Positions 1 through 7,989 of a stretch of DNA of 64,000 nucleotides are shown piece after piece. Numbering within the stretch: position 1 is the first letter of the stretch; every line of letters begins with the position of its first letter. The notes under the pieces were generated by a model. The model ran no database searches. It was not told the origin of the DNA and saw only the letters and a program-made list of their open reading frames with translations. Position numbers and translations under genes: made by a program. This DNA comes from Phycicoccus duodecadis (lineage in GTDB: Bacteria > Actinomycetota > Actinomycetes > Actinomycetales > Dermatophilaceae), in assembly GCF_002846495.1 (NCBI RefSeq), contig NZ_PJNE01000001.1:620001-684000 (forward strand). The letters are read 5' to 3'.

Positions 1-164
1 GCGACATCGTGGCGGCCATGCTCGACAACGAGGCCACCGTCAAGACGTTCAAGCGCAAGGACGGCAAGGTGTGGCTGATGCCGCACAACCAGGCCTTCGA
101 CCCCATCGACGGCGACCACGCGACCATCCTCGGCAAGGTCACCGCGGTGCTGCGGCGCGTCTGA
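1..164 (+). CDS. lexA: LexA repressor, C-terminal end (5' truncated by the window)
   Basis: The last 53 codons of an open frame entering from the left edge. They match the C-terminal catalytic half of the SOS repressor LexA: the segment EATVKTFKR carries the lysine of the Ser-Lys self-cleavage dyad, followed by the family-typical WLMPHN and GKVTAVLR strands. LexA represses DNA-damage genes and cleaves itself when RecA filaments form. The serine and the DNA-binding domain lie outside the window. The reading frame starts at base 3, and a strong hairpin follows the stop codon. Identification is confident although only the tail is visible. Confidence 0.93.
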   Translation, partial: DIVAAMLDNEATVKTFKRKDGKVWLMPHNQAFDPIDGDHATILGKVTAVLRRV

Positions 165-171
165 GCCGCTG

Positions 172-204
172 CCTGGCCGGTGAGCCCGTGGCGCACCGGC
201 CAGG
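172..204 (+). terminator. Hairpin terminator after lexA
   Basis: A perfect 11-bp inverted repeat (CCTGGCCGGTG at 172-182, its complement at 194-204) with an 11-nt loop begins 8 bases after the lexA stop. There is no T-run, as is common in GC-rich actinobacteria. It separates lexA from the convergent gene ending at 288. The rest of the 165-287 gap holds nothing else I recognise. Confidence 0.7.
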
Positions 205-287
205 CTGCGGTGCAGCGGTCACCTGGGACCGGTGCGGATCGGGGTGACCGGAGTGGAGCAGGATGACCGGGGCCGGGCCGGCTCGGG

Positions 288-1253
288 TCAGGCCTCGACC
301 TCGGCGATGTGCACGACCGCGTCGCCCGAGGTCACCAGCGGAGCCTCGGTGCGCCCGATGACGACGCCGGCCCGGTTGGCGTGCACCAGCCGCACGCGCT
401 TGCCGAAGGAGTCGAACAGGCCGCCGAGGCGCTGACCCTCCTCGACGCGCTGGCCGAGGCCGGCCTCGAGGTGGAGCATCCCGGTGCCGCGGGCCCGCAC
501 CCAGCCGCTGCGCCACGAGACCTCGGAGGCGGCCGGCGGGTCCTCGGCCACGGGCTCGGTCATCCCGAGCGCGGCCAGCACCCGGCGCACCCCCAGCACC
601 CCGGCCTCGACGGCCCAGGCATCCATCCGCCAGGCCTCCCCCGCCTCGTAGAGCAGCACCGTGGCCCCGTGCTCGCGGGCGGCGTGGCGCAGCGAGCCGT
701 CGCGCACCTTGGCGTGCAGCATCACCGGCGCGGCGAAGGCGGCGGCCAGCTCGCGGGTCCGCGCGTCCTCGAGGTCGGCGCGGATCTGCGGGAGGTTGGT
801 GCGCCGGTCGGAGCCGGTGTGCAGGTCGATGCCCACCTCGCACTGGTCGACGACCTGGGTCATGAACAGGTGCGCGATGCGGCCCGCCAGCGAGCCGCGG
901 GGCGCCCCGGGGAACGAGCGGTTCAGGTCGCGCCGGTCGGGCAGGTAGCGGCTGCCGTTCATGAACCCCAGCACGTTCACGATCGGCACGGCGATCAGGG
1001 TGCCGCGCAACGTCTTCGGGTCGAGGGCGGCCAGCACCTGGCGGACCACCTCGACGCCCACGGCCTCGTCGCCGTGGATGGCGGCGTCGACCCACACCGT
1101 GGGGCCCTCCTCACGGCCGTGGACGACGCGGATGGGCAGGTCGACGTCGGCGCCGGTGACCAGGCGGGTGATGGGCAGCGCCAGCGACTGGGCGCGCCCG
1201 GCCCGCACCCGCACGCTGCCGATCTCGAACGAGGGCCGCAGCGCCCGGGCCAT
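288..1253 (-). CDS. Succinylglutamate desuccinylase/aspartoacylase-family deacylase (M14-like)
   Basis: A 321-residue zinc carboxypeptidase-fold protein of the AstE/AspA family. The zinc ligands are visible as AAIHGDEAVG (His and Glu, near residue 59) and IDLHTGSD (His, near residue 145); NGSRYLPDRRDLNRSFPG is the family's substrate-site signature, and the C-terminal third forms the usual beta-barrel ending. Family members hydrolyse N-acyl amino acids or gamma-linked amino-acid amides. The start overlaps the stop of the retropepsin-like gene (1253-1765), so the two are co-translated, and both sit head-to-head with a RimK-like ligase. Inference: it trims or removes an amino-acid modification that the ligase adds. 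The true substrate is unknown. Confidence 0.85.
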   Translation of the reverse strand: MARALRPSFEIGSVRVRAGRAQSLALPITRLVTGADVDLPIRVVHGREEGPTVWVDAAIHGDEAVGVEVVRQVLAALDPKTLRGTLIAVPIVNVLGFMNGSRYLPDRRDLNRSFPGAPRGSLAGRIAHLFMTQVVDQCEVGIDLHTGSDRRTNLPQIRADLEDARTRELAAAFAAPVMLHAKVRDGSLRHAAREHGATVLLYEAGEAWRMDAWAVEAGVLGVRRVLAALGMTEPVAEDPPAASEVSWRSGWVRARGTGMLHLEAGLGQRVEEGQRLGGLFDSFGKRVRLVHANRAGVVIGRTEAPLVTSGDAVVHIAEVEA

Positions 1254-1765
1254 CAGCCGGCCCCCCGGTTGCGCCGGCGCAGGCGCAGCGGCGGGCGGCC
1301 CCCGAGGTAGGAACGGCCGGGGTCGACGGCGTACCCCTGGCGCAGCGCCTCGCGGCCGACGAGCATCCGGAAGCCCATCTCGTCGCGGTTGGCGAGCGTC
1401 ATCTCGGCGCTGACGGTGCGGCCCATCAGGGTCAGGTCCAGGGCGACGACGAGGCGCTGCTCGGTGTGGCCGGAGGACGAGCGCACGTCGCGGACGTCGA
1501 GGACCGGGCGCTCGACCACCACGGCGTCGTCGTCGGAGCGCTGCCACGGGCGGATGGTGAAGCGCACCCAGCGCTCGCCGTCGCGCTCGAGCTCCTCGAG
1601 GTCGAAGGCGTGCACGGAGGACGAGCGGGCGCCGGTGTCGAGCTTGGCCTTGACCCACGGGACCCCCGCGGACGGGAGGCTGACCCACTCGCGCCACCCG
1701 GCGAGGGTGTAGGCAAGACTGTCGGTCGAGGCTGCAGCGCCCGGGCCCGCACGACCGTCCGACAC
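1253..1765 (-). CDS. Retropepsin-like aspartic peptidase (RimB / Zn_protease, former DUF785 family)
   Basis: A compact 170-residue protein with the aspartyl-protease signature AKLDTGARSSSVHA and a later hydrophobic-Gly segment (MLVGREAL), as in retropepsin-like RimB/RloA proteins that accompany RimK. In Pseudomonas, RimB is a protease linked to RimK-modified ribosomal protein S6. I chose the GTG at 1765 because GGAGAGG precedes it and longer versions would run into the divergent rimK-like gene at 1792. It forms an operon with the deacylase downstream (stop and start overlap). Substrate not visible from sequence; likely a partner of the neighbouring ligase. Confidence 0.82.
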   Translation of the reverse strand: MSDGRAGPGAAASTDSLAYTLAGWREWVSLPSAGVPWVKAKLDTGARSSSVHAFDLEELERDGERWVRFTIRPWQRSDDDAVVVERPVLDVRDVRSSSGHTEQRLVVALDLTLMGRTVSAEMTLANRDEMGFRMLVGREALRQGYAVDPGRSYLGGRPPLRLRRRNRGAG

Positions 1766-1791
1766 CGTCCGTCCTCTCCGTTCAGGAAGCC

Positions 1792-2991
1792 ATGAAGCTC
1801 GCGATCCTCTCCCGCGCACCTCGCTCGTACAGTACGCAGCGCCTGCGCACCGCCGCCGCCGACCGGGGCCACACCGTCAAGGTGCTGAACACCCTACGGT
1901 TCGGCATCGACCTCTCCGGGGACGAGCCCGACCTGCAGTTCCGGGGCAAGCGCCTCTCGACGTACGACGCGATCCTGCCGCGGATCGGCAACTCCGTCAC
2001 GTACTTCGGCACCGCGGTGGTGCGCCAGTTCGAGCAGATGGACGTCTACACGCCGAGCACCTCGTGGGGCATCGCGAACTCGCGGGACAAGCTGCGCGCC
2101 ACCCAGATCCTGTCGCGCCACCACATCGGGATGCCGCCGACGACGTTCGTGCGCGACCGGGCCGACGTCATCGCGGCCATCGAGCGGGTCGGCGGCGCGC
2201 CGGTGGTCATCAAGCTGCTCGAGGGCACCCAGGGCATCGGGGTGATCCTGGCGCCGACGATCAAGGTGGCCGAGGCGATCATCGAGACGCTGCACTCGAC
2301 CCGGCAGAACGTGCTCATCCAGCACTTCGTCAGCGAGAGCAAGGGGCGCGACATCCGGGCGCTGGTCGTCGGCGACCGCGTGGTGGCGGCGATGCGCCGC
2401 GTGGCCAAGGGCGACGAGTTCCGCTCGAACGTGCACCGGGGCGGGTCGGTCGAACCGGTCGAGCTCGACCCCGAGTTCGAGAAGGCGGCGGTGCGCTCGG
2501 CCCAGATCATGGGCCTGCGGGTGGCCGGCGTCGACATGCTCGAGGGCGCCGAGGGCCCGCTCGTGATGGAGGTCAACTCCTCCCCCGGCCTGGAGGGCAT
2601 CGAGACCGCGACCAAGCTCGACGTGGCCGGCGCGATCATCGACTACATCGACAACCAGGTGGCCTTCCCCGAGATCGACGTGCGCCAGCGGCTGACGGTC
2701 TCGACGGGCTACGGCGTGGCCGAGATCGCGGTGCTCGAGGCGTCGGACCTGGTGGGCAAGACACTGGCGGCGTCGGGGCTGCGCGAGCGTGACATCACCG
2801 CGCTGACGCTGCACCGCGGGACGTCGGTGGTCCCGAACCCGAACGGGAACCATGTGCTGCAGGCGGGCGACCGGCTGCTGTGCTTCGGGCGGCTCGAGGA
2901 GATGCGCTCGATGATCCCGAGCCGGCGGCGGCGGACCCGCAAGGTCAAGAAGCTGCCCAAGGAGCCGATCCACGAGCCCCGCCCCGAGTGA
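1792..2991 (+). CDS. RimK-like ATP-grasp amino-acid ligase with C-terminal RCK_C/TrkA-C domain
   Basis: A 399-residue ligase. The first ~290 residues are a RimK-type ATP-grasp enzyme: pre-ATP-grasp Rossmann segment, VVIKLLEGTQGIGV nucleotide loop, EFRSNVHRGG, and the Mg-binding end VMEVNSSPGLEGIE. E. coli RimK (300 residues) ligates glutamate to ribosomal protein S6. Unlike that enzyme, this one continues into an RCK_C (TrkA-C) regulatory fold at about residues 300-378 (GYGVAEIAVLEASDLVGKTL through AGDRLLCFG) and a basic tail. The start has AGGAAG six bases upstream. It is transcribed away from a retropepsin-like peptidase and an M14 deacylase. The acceptor protein and the amino acid used are unknown; calling it an S6-glutamate ligase would be over-reading. 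Confidence 0.9.
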   Translation: MKLAILSRAPRSYSTQRLRTAAADRGHTVKVLNTLRFGIDLSGDEPDLQFRGKRLSTYDAILPRIGNSVTYFGTAVVRQFEQMDVYTPSTSWGIANSRDKLRATQILSRHHIGMPPTTFVRDRADVIAAIERVGGAPVVIKLLEGTQGIGVILAPTIKVAEAIIETLHSTRQNVLIQHFVSESKGRDIRALVVGDRVVAAMRRVAKGDEFRSNVHRGGSVEPVELDPEFEKAAVRSAQIMGLRVAGVDMLEGAEGPLVMEVNSSPGLEGIETATKLDVAGAIIDYIDNQVAFPEIDVRQRLTVSTGYGVAEIAVLEASDLVGKTLAASGLRERDITALTLHRGTSVVPNPNGNHVLQAGDRLLCFGRLEEMRSMIPSRRRRTRKVKKLPKEPIHEPRPE

Positions 2992-2995
2992 GCCC

Positions 2996-3544
2996 TCAGG
3001 GCCCGGCGTCGGGCGCGGCCGGGCGGCGGCGCTGCCAGAGCGCGGTGTCGACCCAGCGGTCGAACTTGCGGCCCACCTCCCGCAGCGTGCCCACCGGCTC
3101 GAAGCCGAAGGACCGGTGCAGGGCCTCGCTGGCCGGGTTGGGCTGGGCGATGACGGCCAGGCAGGTGTGGATGCCGTCGGCGTCGACCCGGGCGAACAGC
3201 TCGGTGTACAGGCGGCGCCCGAGCCCCCGGCCGCGGGCCACGTCGGCGAGGTAGACCGAGACCTCGCGCGTCGCGTCGTAGGCGGCCCGTGGGCGGTAGA
3301 CGCCGCTGAACGCGTACCCCAGCACCTCGGCCGACGGCTGCCGGACGGCGACCAGCACGTGGTCGCCGGGCGCCTCGGACCGTAGCCGGTCGGCGTAGTG
3401 GTCGTCGGGGCGGGGTTCGACGTCGAAGGTGGCGAGCGAGTGCAGCACGGCGTCGTTGTAGATGGCGGCCATCCCGGGTAGGTCGGCCGGGGTGGCGGCC
3501 CGGACGACGACGTCGTCGTCACCGGCCGCAGAACCGGCCGTCAC
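2996..3544 (-). CDS. GNAT N-acetyltransferase, phosphinothricin acetyltransferase-like
   Basis: A 182-residue GNAT protein. The acetyl-CoA loop is ARGRGLGRRLY, and the end (NPASEALHRSFGF, then VGRKFDRWVDT) is typical of phosphinothricin/methionine-sulfone acetyltransferases that acetylate amino groups of toxic amino-acid analogues. The GTG start overlaps the sirtuin stop (GTGA at 3541-3544), so it is translated with the sirtuin. The pairing of an acetyltransferase and a deacetylase in one operon may be functional or coincidental. It ends four bases from the rimK-like gene on the other strand. Substrate not known. Confidence 0.82.
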   Translation of the reverse strand: MTAGSAAGDDDVVVRAATPADLPGMAAIYNDAVLHSLATFDVEPRPDDHYADRLRSEAPGDHVLVAVRQPSAEVLGYAFSGVYRPRAAYDATREVSVYLADVARGRGLGRRLYTELFARVDADGIHTCLAVIAQPNPASEALHRSFGFEPVGTLREVGRKFDRWVDTALWQRRRPAAPDAGP

Positions 3545-4545
3545 GCGGCCCGGCCCCGGGCCGCGAGGACCTGCTCGAGCGTGGGCGCGAGGTCGGCGTC
3601 GACGCGCAGCGACATGTGCTCGTCGCCGCGCGTGGGGCCGCGGGTCACGCCGACCACCGGGATGCCGCGGCGGGCGGCGTGCCGGACGAACCGCAGGCCC
3701 GACATCACCGCCAGCGAGGAGCCGAGCACCAGCAGGGCCGGCGCGGCGTCGGTGAGCGCGAAGACGTGGTCGACGCGCTCGCGCGGGACGGAGCCGCCGA
3801 AGAACACGACATCGGGCTTGAGGGTGTCGGCCCCGCAGACCAGGCACCCGGCGAGGTGGAAGCCGGCGACGGCCTCGTCGGGCAGGACCACGTCGCCGTC
3901 GGGGCGGATCTGGCTGCTGACCCGGGAGCCGTCGGCCACCTCGCCCCGCACCAGTGCCTCGAACCCCGGGTTGGCCTCGGCCATCCGGCGCTGCAGGGCC
4001 TCGCGCGGGCTGCGGTCGCCGCAGGTGAGGCACACGACCTCGGCCAGGGTGCCGTGCAGCTCGGTGACGTCGCGGCTGCCGGCGACCTGGTGCAGGCCGT
4101 CGACGTTCTGGGTGACGACCGGGCCGAGCACGCCCGCGCGCTGCAGGGCCGCCACCGCGCGGTGCCCCGCGTTGGGCTCGGCCCGCGAGAAGCGCTGCCA
4201 CCCCACGAATGAGCGCGCCCAGTACCGGCGCCGGTTCTCGGTGCTGGCGCAGAACTCGCCGTGCTGCATCGGGGTGACGCGCCGCGTGCCGTCACGCCCG
4301 CGGTAGTCGGGGATGCCGCTGTCGGTGGACATGCCCGCACCGGTGAGCACGATCGTGCCGGGATGGTCGTGCAGCAGGCCGGCCAGCCGGGCGACGGCCT
4401 CGGGGCTGCGCGCCTCGGCCGGCGGCTGGGTGAGCGCCCACGCCGGGGTGGCGGTGTCGTCGGTCCGCAGGACCGGCGCCGGGGCGGCCAGCGGCCCGGG
4501 GTGGGGCGGGCGCGACGACGGGGAGGTCGGGGCGGCATCCGGCAT
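3541..4545 (-). CDS. Sirtuin family NAD-dependent protein deacetylase
   Basis: A 334-residue SIR2 protein. Visible motifs: GAGMSTDSGIPDYRG (NAD-binding, near residue 58), TQNVDGLH (catalytic histidine downstream in ELHGTL), and four zinc-binding cysteines in two pairs (CLTC and CLVC) with an unusually long insert between them. PDVVFFG and LGSSLAV complete the NAD site. It removes acetyl or other acyl groups from lysines using NAD. The first ~45 residues are a Pro/Ala-rich extension, so translation could begin further in. It is divergent from a LysR regulator and is followed by an overlapping GNAT gene. Confidence 0.92.
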   Translation of the reverse strand: MPDAAPTSPSSRPPHPGPLAAPAPVLRTDDTATPAWALTQPPAEARSPEAVARLAGLLHDHPGTIVLTGAGMSTDSGIPDYRGRDGTRRVTPMQHGEFCASTENRRRYWARSFVGWQRFSRAEPNAGHRAVAALQRAGVLGPVVTQNVDGLHQVAGSRDVTELHGTLAEVVCLTCGDRSPREALQRRMAEANPGFEALVRGEVADGSRVSSQIRPDGDVVLPDEAVAGFHLAGCLVCGADTLKPDVVFFGGSVPRERVDHVFALTDAAPALLVLGSSLAVMSGLRFVRHAARRGIPVVGVTRGPTRGDEHMSLRVDADLAPTLEQVLAARGRAA

Positions 4546-4584
4546 GGCTCCAGTATCGCCCGACCCGCCGACAGGGCACGATCG

Positions 4585-4599
4585 ATAACACGGGGTTAT
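4585..4599. promoter_or_regulatory. Palindromic T-N11-A LysR-type operator between sirtuin and LysR genes
   Basis: ATAAC-N5-GTTAT is a perfect interrupted palindrome of the T-N11-A class bound by LysR regulators. It lies 13 bases before the LysR start and 39 before the sirtuin start. Its last T is the first base of the LysR -10 hexamer TACGCT (4599-4604), which is 7 bases from the ATG. A protein bound here would block the lysR promoter and could control the sirtuin operon. Confidence 0.6.
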
Positions 4600-4611
4600 A
4601 CGCTGTGGGGC

Positions 4612-5565
4612 ATGATCGACGCCGCAGGACTGCGCGTCATGCGCGCCATCGCCGACGAGGGCAGCTTCACGGCGGCCGCCGGCGCGCTCGGGTACACCCA
4701 GCCCGCCATCTCGCAGATGGTGCGCCGCCTCGAGCAGCGCACCGGCACCGCCCTGGTCGAGCGGGTCGGGCGCAACGTCCGGCTCACCGAGGCCGGGCGT
4801 GTCCTGGCCCGCCACGCCGGCCCCGTGCTGGCCGCGCTCGACGCCGCCGAGGAGGAGGTGGCCGCCATCGCCGGGCTGCGCAGCGGGCGGGTGCGCATCA
4901 TGGCCTTCCCGTCGGCATCGGCCACTTTGGTGCCGCGGGCGCTGGCGCTGGTCAAGGCCCGCTTCCCCGACGTGAGCATCAGCTTCACCGAGGCCGAGCC
5001 GCCGCAGAGCATCGCGGCGCTGCGGGCCGGCGAGTGCGACCTGGCCATCGCGTTCGCCTACGAGGGCACCGACCTGGCCCGCGGCGAGGAGGACCTCGAC
5101 GCCTTCGTCATCACCCCCCTGCTCGACGACGAGGTGCGCCTGGCGGTGCCGCGCACCCACCGGGTCGCCGACCAGGAGACGGTGCACCTGGCCGACCTCC
5201 GGGACGAGCCGTGGATCGCCGGCTGCCCGCGTTGCCGCGGCCACCTGCTGCAGCTGGCCGACGCCGCGGGCTTCCGGCCCGACGTCGCGTACGAGACCGA
5301 GGACTACGTGGCGGTGATGGGGCTGGTCGCCGAGGGTCTCGGGGTGGCACTCATCCCCGATCTGATCCTGCGCACCGTGCACCACCCGGACGTGGTGGCC
5401 CTGCGGATGGAGCCGGCCTCGCGCCGCACCATCACCGCCATGACCACGCCGGACCTGCGGCGCGTGCCGGCCGTCGGGGCAGCCCTGGACGCGCTCATCG
5501 AAAGTGCCGGCTCGCAGCCGCGTACCCCCACGACCCGGATGGCCGAGCCCGCCTGGTCGATCTGA
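4612..5565 (+). CDS. LysR-family transcriptional regulator
   Basis: A 317-residue LysR protein: N-terminal winged helix-turn-helix (DEGSFTAAAGALGYTQPAIS, residues ~12-31), linker helix, then a two-lobed effector domain (RVRIMAFPSASATLVP onward, residues ~92-300). The start ATG has the -10 hexamer TACGCT seven bases upstream and no Shine-Dalgarno, so the transcript is probably leaderless. It is divergent from the sirtuin/GNAT operon, with a T-N11-A palindrome between them, the classical arrangement for a LysR regulator controlling its neighbour and itself. The effector cannot be told from the sequence. Confidence 0.93.
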   Translation: MIDAAGLRVMRAIADEGSFTAAAGALGYTQPAISQMVRRLEQRTGTALVERVGRNVRLTEAGRVLARHAGPVLAALDAAEEEVAAIAGLRSGRVRIMAFPSASATLVPRALALVKARFPDVSISFTEAEPPQSIAALRAGECDLAIAFAYEGTDLARGEEDLDAFVITPLLDDEVRLAVPRTHRVADQETVHLADLRDEPWIAGCPRCRGHLLQLADAAGFRPDVAYETEDYVAVMGLVAEGLGVALIPDLILRTVHHPDVVALRMEPASRRTITAMTTPDLRRVPAVGAALDALIESAGSQPRTPTTRMAEPAWSI

Positions 5566-5574
5566 GCCGACCGT

Positions 5575-7989
5575 TCACCGGGCGGTGACGACCCGAGTGG
5601 CTCCTCCGCCCTCGACCACGGCGACGTCGCCGCGCTGGTCGGTGCGGTAGACCGCGTACCCCAGGCGCCGCAGCAGCGCCACGTGCGCCGGCGCCGGATG
5701 CCCGTAGTCGTTGTCGGCGCCCACGCTGATCACCCCGACCGGCGCCCGTACCGCGGCCATCAGCTCGTCGTCGAGGTTCGAGGACCCGTGGTGCGGGGTC
5801 TTCACCAGCTCGAAGCCGCGCGCGGCCGCCGCCATCGCGGGGTCGCGGCGCAGCCGCAGCAGCAGGTCGTGGGCGGCCTCGCGCTCGACGTCACCGAGGA
5901 GGAGGGCGTCGACGTCGCCCGTGCGCACCGCGAGGACGACGCTGGCGTTGTTGGGGACCGACCCGTCGCCGATGCGCCGCCACGGGCTCCACACCACGGC
6001 GTGCAGCTCGCCGAGGGTGAGCGCGTCCCCGGCCCGCAGGGTACTCACGGGGACGTGGTGCTCGCGGGCGACCCGGTCGACGGCTGCCGCACCGGCCTCG
6101 GGCTCGCGCACCGGCGTGGTGAGCAGCTGCCGCACGGTGCGGCCCTGGAACGCCCCGGCCAGCCCGTCGACGTGGTCGGCGTGGAAGTGCGTGAGCACCA
6201 CGGCGTCGAGGGTGCGGATGGCCAGCCGGTCGAGACAGCCGTCGACCAGGGGTGGGTCGGGGCCGGCGTCGACCAGCACGGCGTGGCCCGCGCCGGAACG
6301 CAGCACGATGGCGTCGCCCTGCCCGACGTCGCACACCACGACCCGCCACCCGTCCGGCGGCCACGTGACGACGCGGGTGGGCAGCAGCAGGGCCGCGGCG
6401 AGCGCGAGGGCGGCGTAGGAGACGGCCGGATGCGCGCGCACAGCCCCCGCCAGCGCCCGGCCGGACAGCACCAGGGCGAGGAACAGCAGCGCCAGCAGGG
6501 CCGCCCCCGGTGCCCCGTCGGGCCAGGGCATCGTGCCCCCGGGCACCTCGGCGACGACGCGCGCGACCCGCGCGATCGCCGTGGTGGGGACGACTCCGGC
6601 CCAGGCGACCAGCTCGGCGCCGCGCCCCCAGACGAGGGAGACCACCGCCGCGGCGACCCCGCAGACGGTGGCCGGCGCGACGAACGGCGCCGCGAGCAGG
6701 TTCGCGACCACCCCGATGACACTGACCGACCCCTGGAGCAGCACCACGACGGGCGCGGTCATCACCTGGGCCGCGACCGGGACGGCGAGCGCCGGTCCGA
6801 GGGGGGCCAGCCGGGACGGAAGGCGGCGCCCGACGGCATCCCCCCACGGCCGGGTGAAGAGGAGCAGGCCGAGGGTGGCGAGCGTCGAGAGCGCGAAGCC
6901 GTACGAGCGGGCCAGCCACGGGTCGATGACCAGGACGGCCACCACCGCCCCACCGAGCACCGGCAGCCCCGCCGCGCGTCGCGACCGGCTCAGGCCGATG
7001 AGCCCGATGGCCCCCATGGCGGCGGCCCGCACCACGCTGGGCTCGGGCCGGGCCAGCACGACGAACCCCGCGAGCGCGAGCCCCGCGAGCACCGGTCGCA
7101 GCCGCCGCGGGACGCCCAGCACGACGCACAGCCCCAGCACCAGCCCGACCACGACGGCGACGTTGGAGCCCGAGACGGCGGTCAGGTGCGTCATGCCGGT
7201 GGCGAGCATGGCGTCGGTGAGGTCCTGCGGGGTGCGGCTGGTGTCGCCGATGACGAGCCCCGGCAGCAGGCCGCGGGCGTCGGCCGGCGCGTCGTCGAGC
7301 GCGGTGCGCAGGCCGGAGCGCAGGTGCTCGGCTCCGTTCGCGACCGCGCCCGGCGCCTCGACCACCCGGGGCGTCCCGGTCACCGTGAGCACGGCCACCC
7401 GGTCGTCGGCCCGGTCGGTGGCGGCCAGCCGCCCGCGGACGACGGCCGTCGAACGCCAGGGCGGTGCGGCCACCGCAGGGCCGCCGACGAGCAGGACCGG
7501 CGCCGAGGCGGCCTCGGTGCGACCGCGGGCGCTGAGCACCTGGATGGTCGCGGTGCGCACGACCCGGGGCTCGTCACCGCGCGCGGGGATGGCGACGGGG
7601 TCGCCGGTGAGGACGACCTCGGCGACGACGCTGGCCCGCGCGGCGGCGAGCGGGACGACGTCGCCGCGCTCGCGCAGCGCGGTCTGGGCCAGGGCGGCGG
7701 CCTGCAGCAGCACGACGAGGACCAGGGTCAGCACCACCGGCCAGCGGGCCACCTCGAGGCGAGCCGGCCGGCCGGACCGCCCCCGCGCCCGTCGTCGTGA
7801 GGCGCCGGGCCACCCCAGCCCAGCGGCCCCCACCAGCGCCGCCCCGAGGACGCACCAGCGCATTCCCGGACCGGCCCCGAGGGTGGCAGCCGCGACCACC
7901 CACGCGCCCACGGCCGGCGCGAGGAGCCGCAGGTCGGACGGGTCGGCCGGCAGCGACGGCGCGGGCGACCGGCGCCGCTCCGCCGTCAC
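5575..7989 (-). CDS. comEC: ComEC/Rec2 DNA-uptake channel with C-terminal metallo-beta-lactamase domain
   Basis: An 804-residue polytopic protein. The first ~230 residues hold membrane helices and an OB-like soluble domain (DUF4131 position). The central competence domain starts at LPGLVIGDTSRTPQDLTDAM and has many hydrophobic helices. The last ~260 residues form a metallo-beta-lactamase domain with VGQGDAI, THFHADHVDG, LLLGDVE and KTPHHGSS. ComEC carries single-stranded DNA across the membrane in natural transformation. The GTG start overlaps the comEA stop (GTGA). The lactamase metal ligands are intact. The gene runs convergently into lysR, and no holA follows, although holA is the common next gene in actinobacteria. 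Confidence 0.95.
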   Translation of the reverse strand: MTAERRRSPAPSLPADPSDLRLLAPAVGAWVVAAATLGAGPGMRWCVLGAALVGAAGLGWPGASRRRARGRSGRPARLEVARWPVVLTLVLVVLLQAAALAQTALRERGDVVPLAAARASVVAEVVLTGDPVAIPARGDEPRVVRTATIQVLSARGRTEAASAPVLLVGGPAVAAPPWRSTAVVRGRLAATDRADDRVAVLTVTGTPRVVEAPGAVANGAEHLRSGLRTALDDAPADARGLLPGLVIGDTSRTPQDLTDAMLATGMTHLTAVSGSNVAVVVGLVLGLCVVLGVPRRLRPVLAGLALAGFVVLARPEPSVVRAAAMGAIGLIGLSRSRRAAGLPVLGGAVVAVLVIDPWLARSYGFALSTLATLGLLLFTRPWGDAVGRRLPSRLAPLGPALAVPVAAQVMTAPVVVLLQGSVSVIGVVANLLAAPFVAPATVCGVAAAVVSLVWGRGAELVAWAGVVPTTAIARVARVVAEVPGGTMPWPDGAPGAALLALLFLALVLSGRALAGAVRAHPAVSYAALALAAALLLPTRVVTWPPDGWRVVVCDVGQGDAIVLRSGAGHAVLVDAGPDPPLVDGCLDRLAIRTLDAVVLTHFHADHVDGLAGAFQGRTVRQLLTTPVREPEAGAAAVDRVAREHHVPVSTLRAGDALTLGELHAVVWSPWRRIGDGSVPNNASVVLAVRTGDVDALLLGDVEREAAHDLLLRLRRDPAMAAAARGFELVKTPHHGSSNLDDELMAAVRAPVGVISVGADNDYGHPAPAHVALLRRLGYAVYRTDQRGDVAVVEGGGATRVVTAR

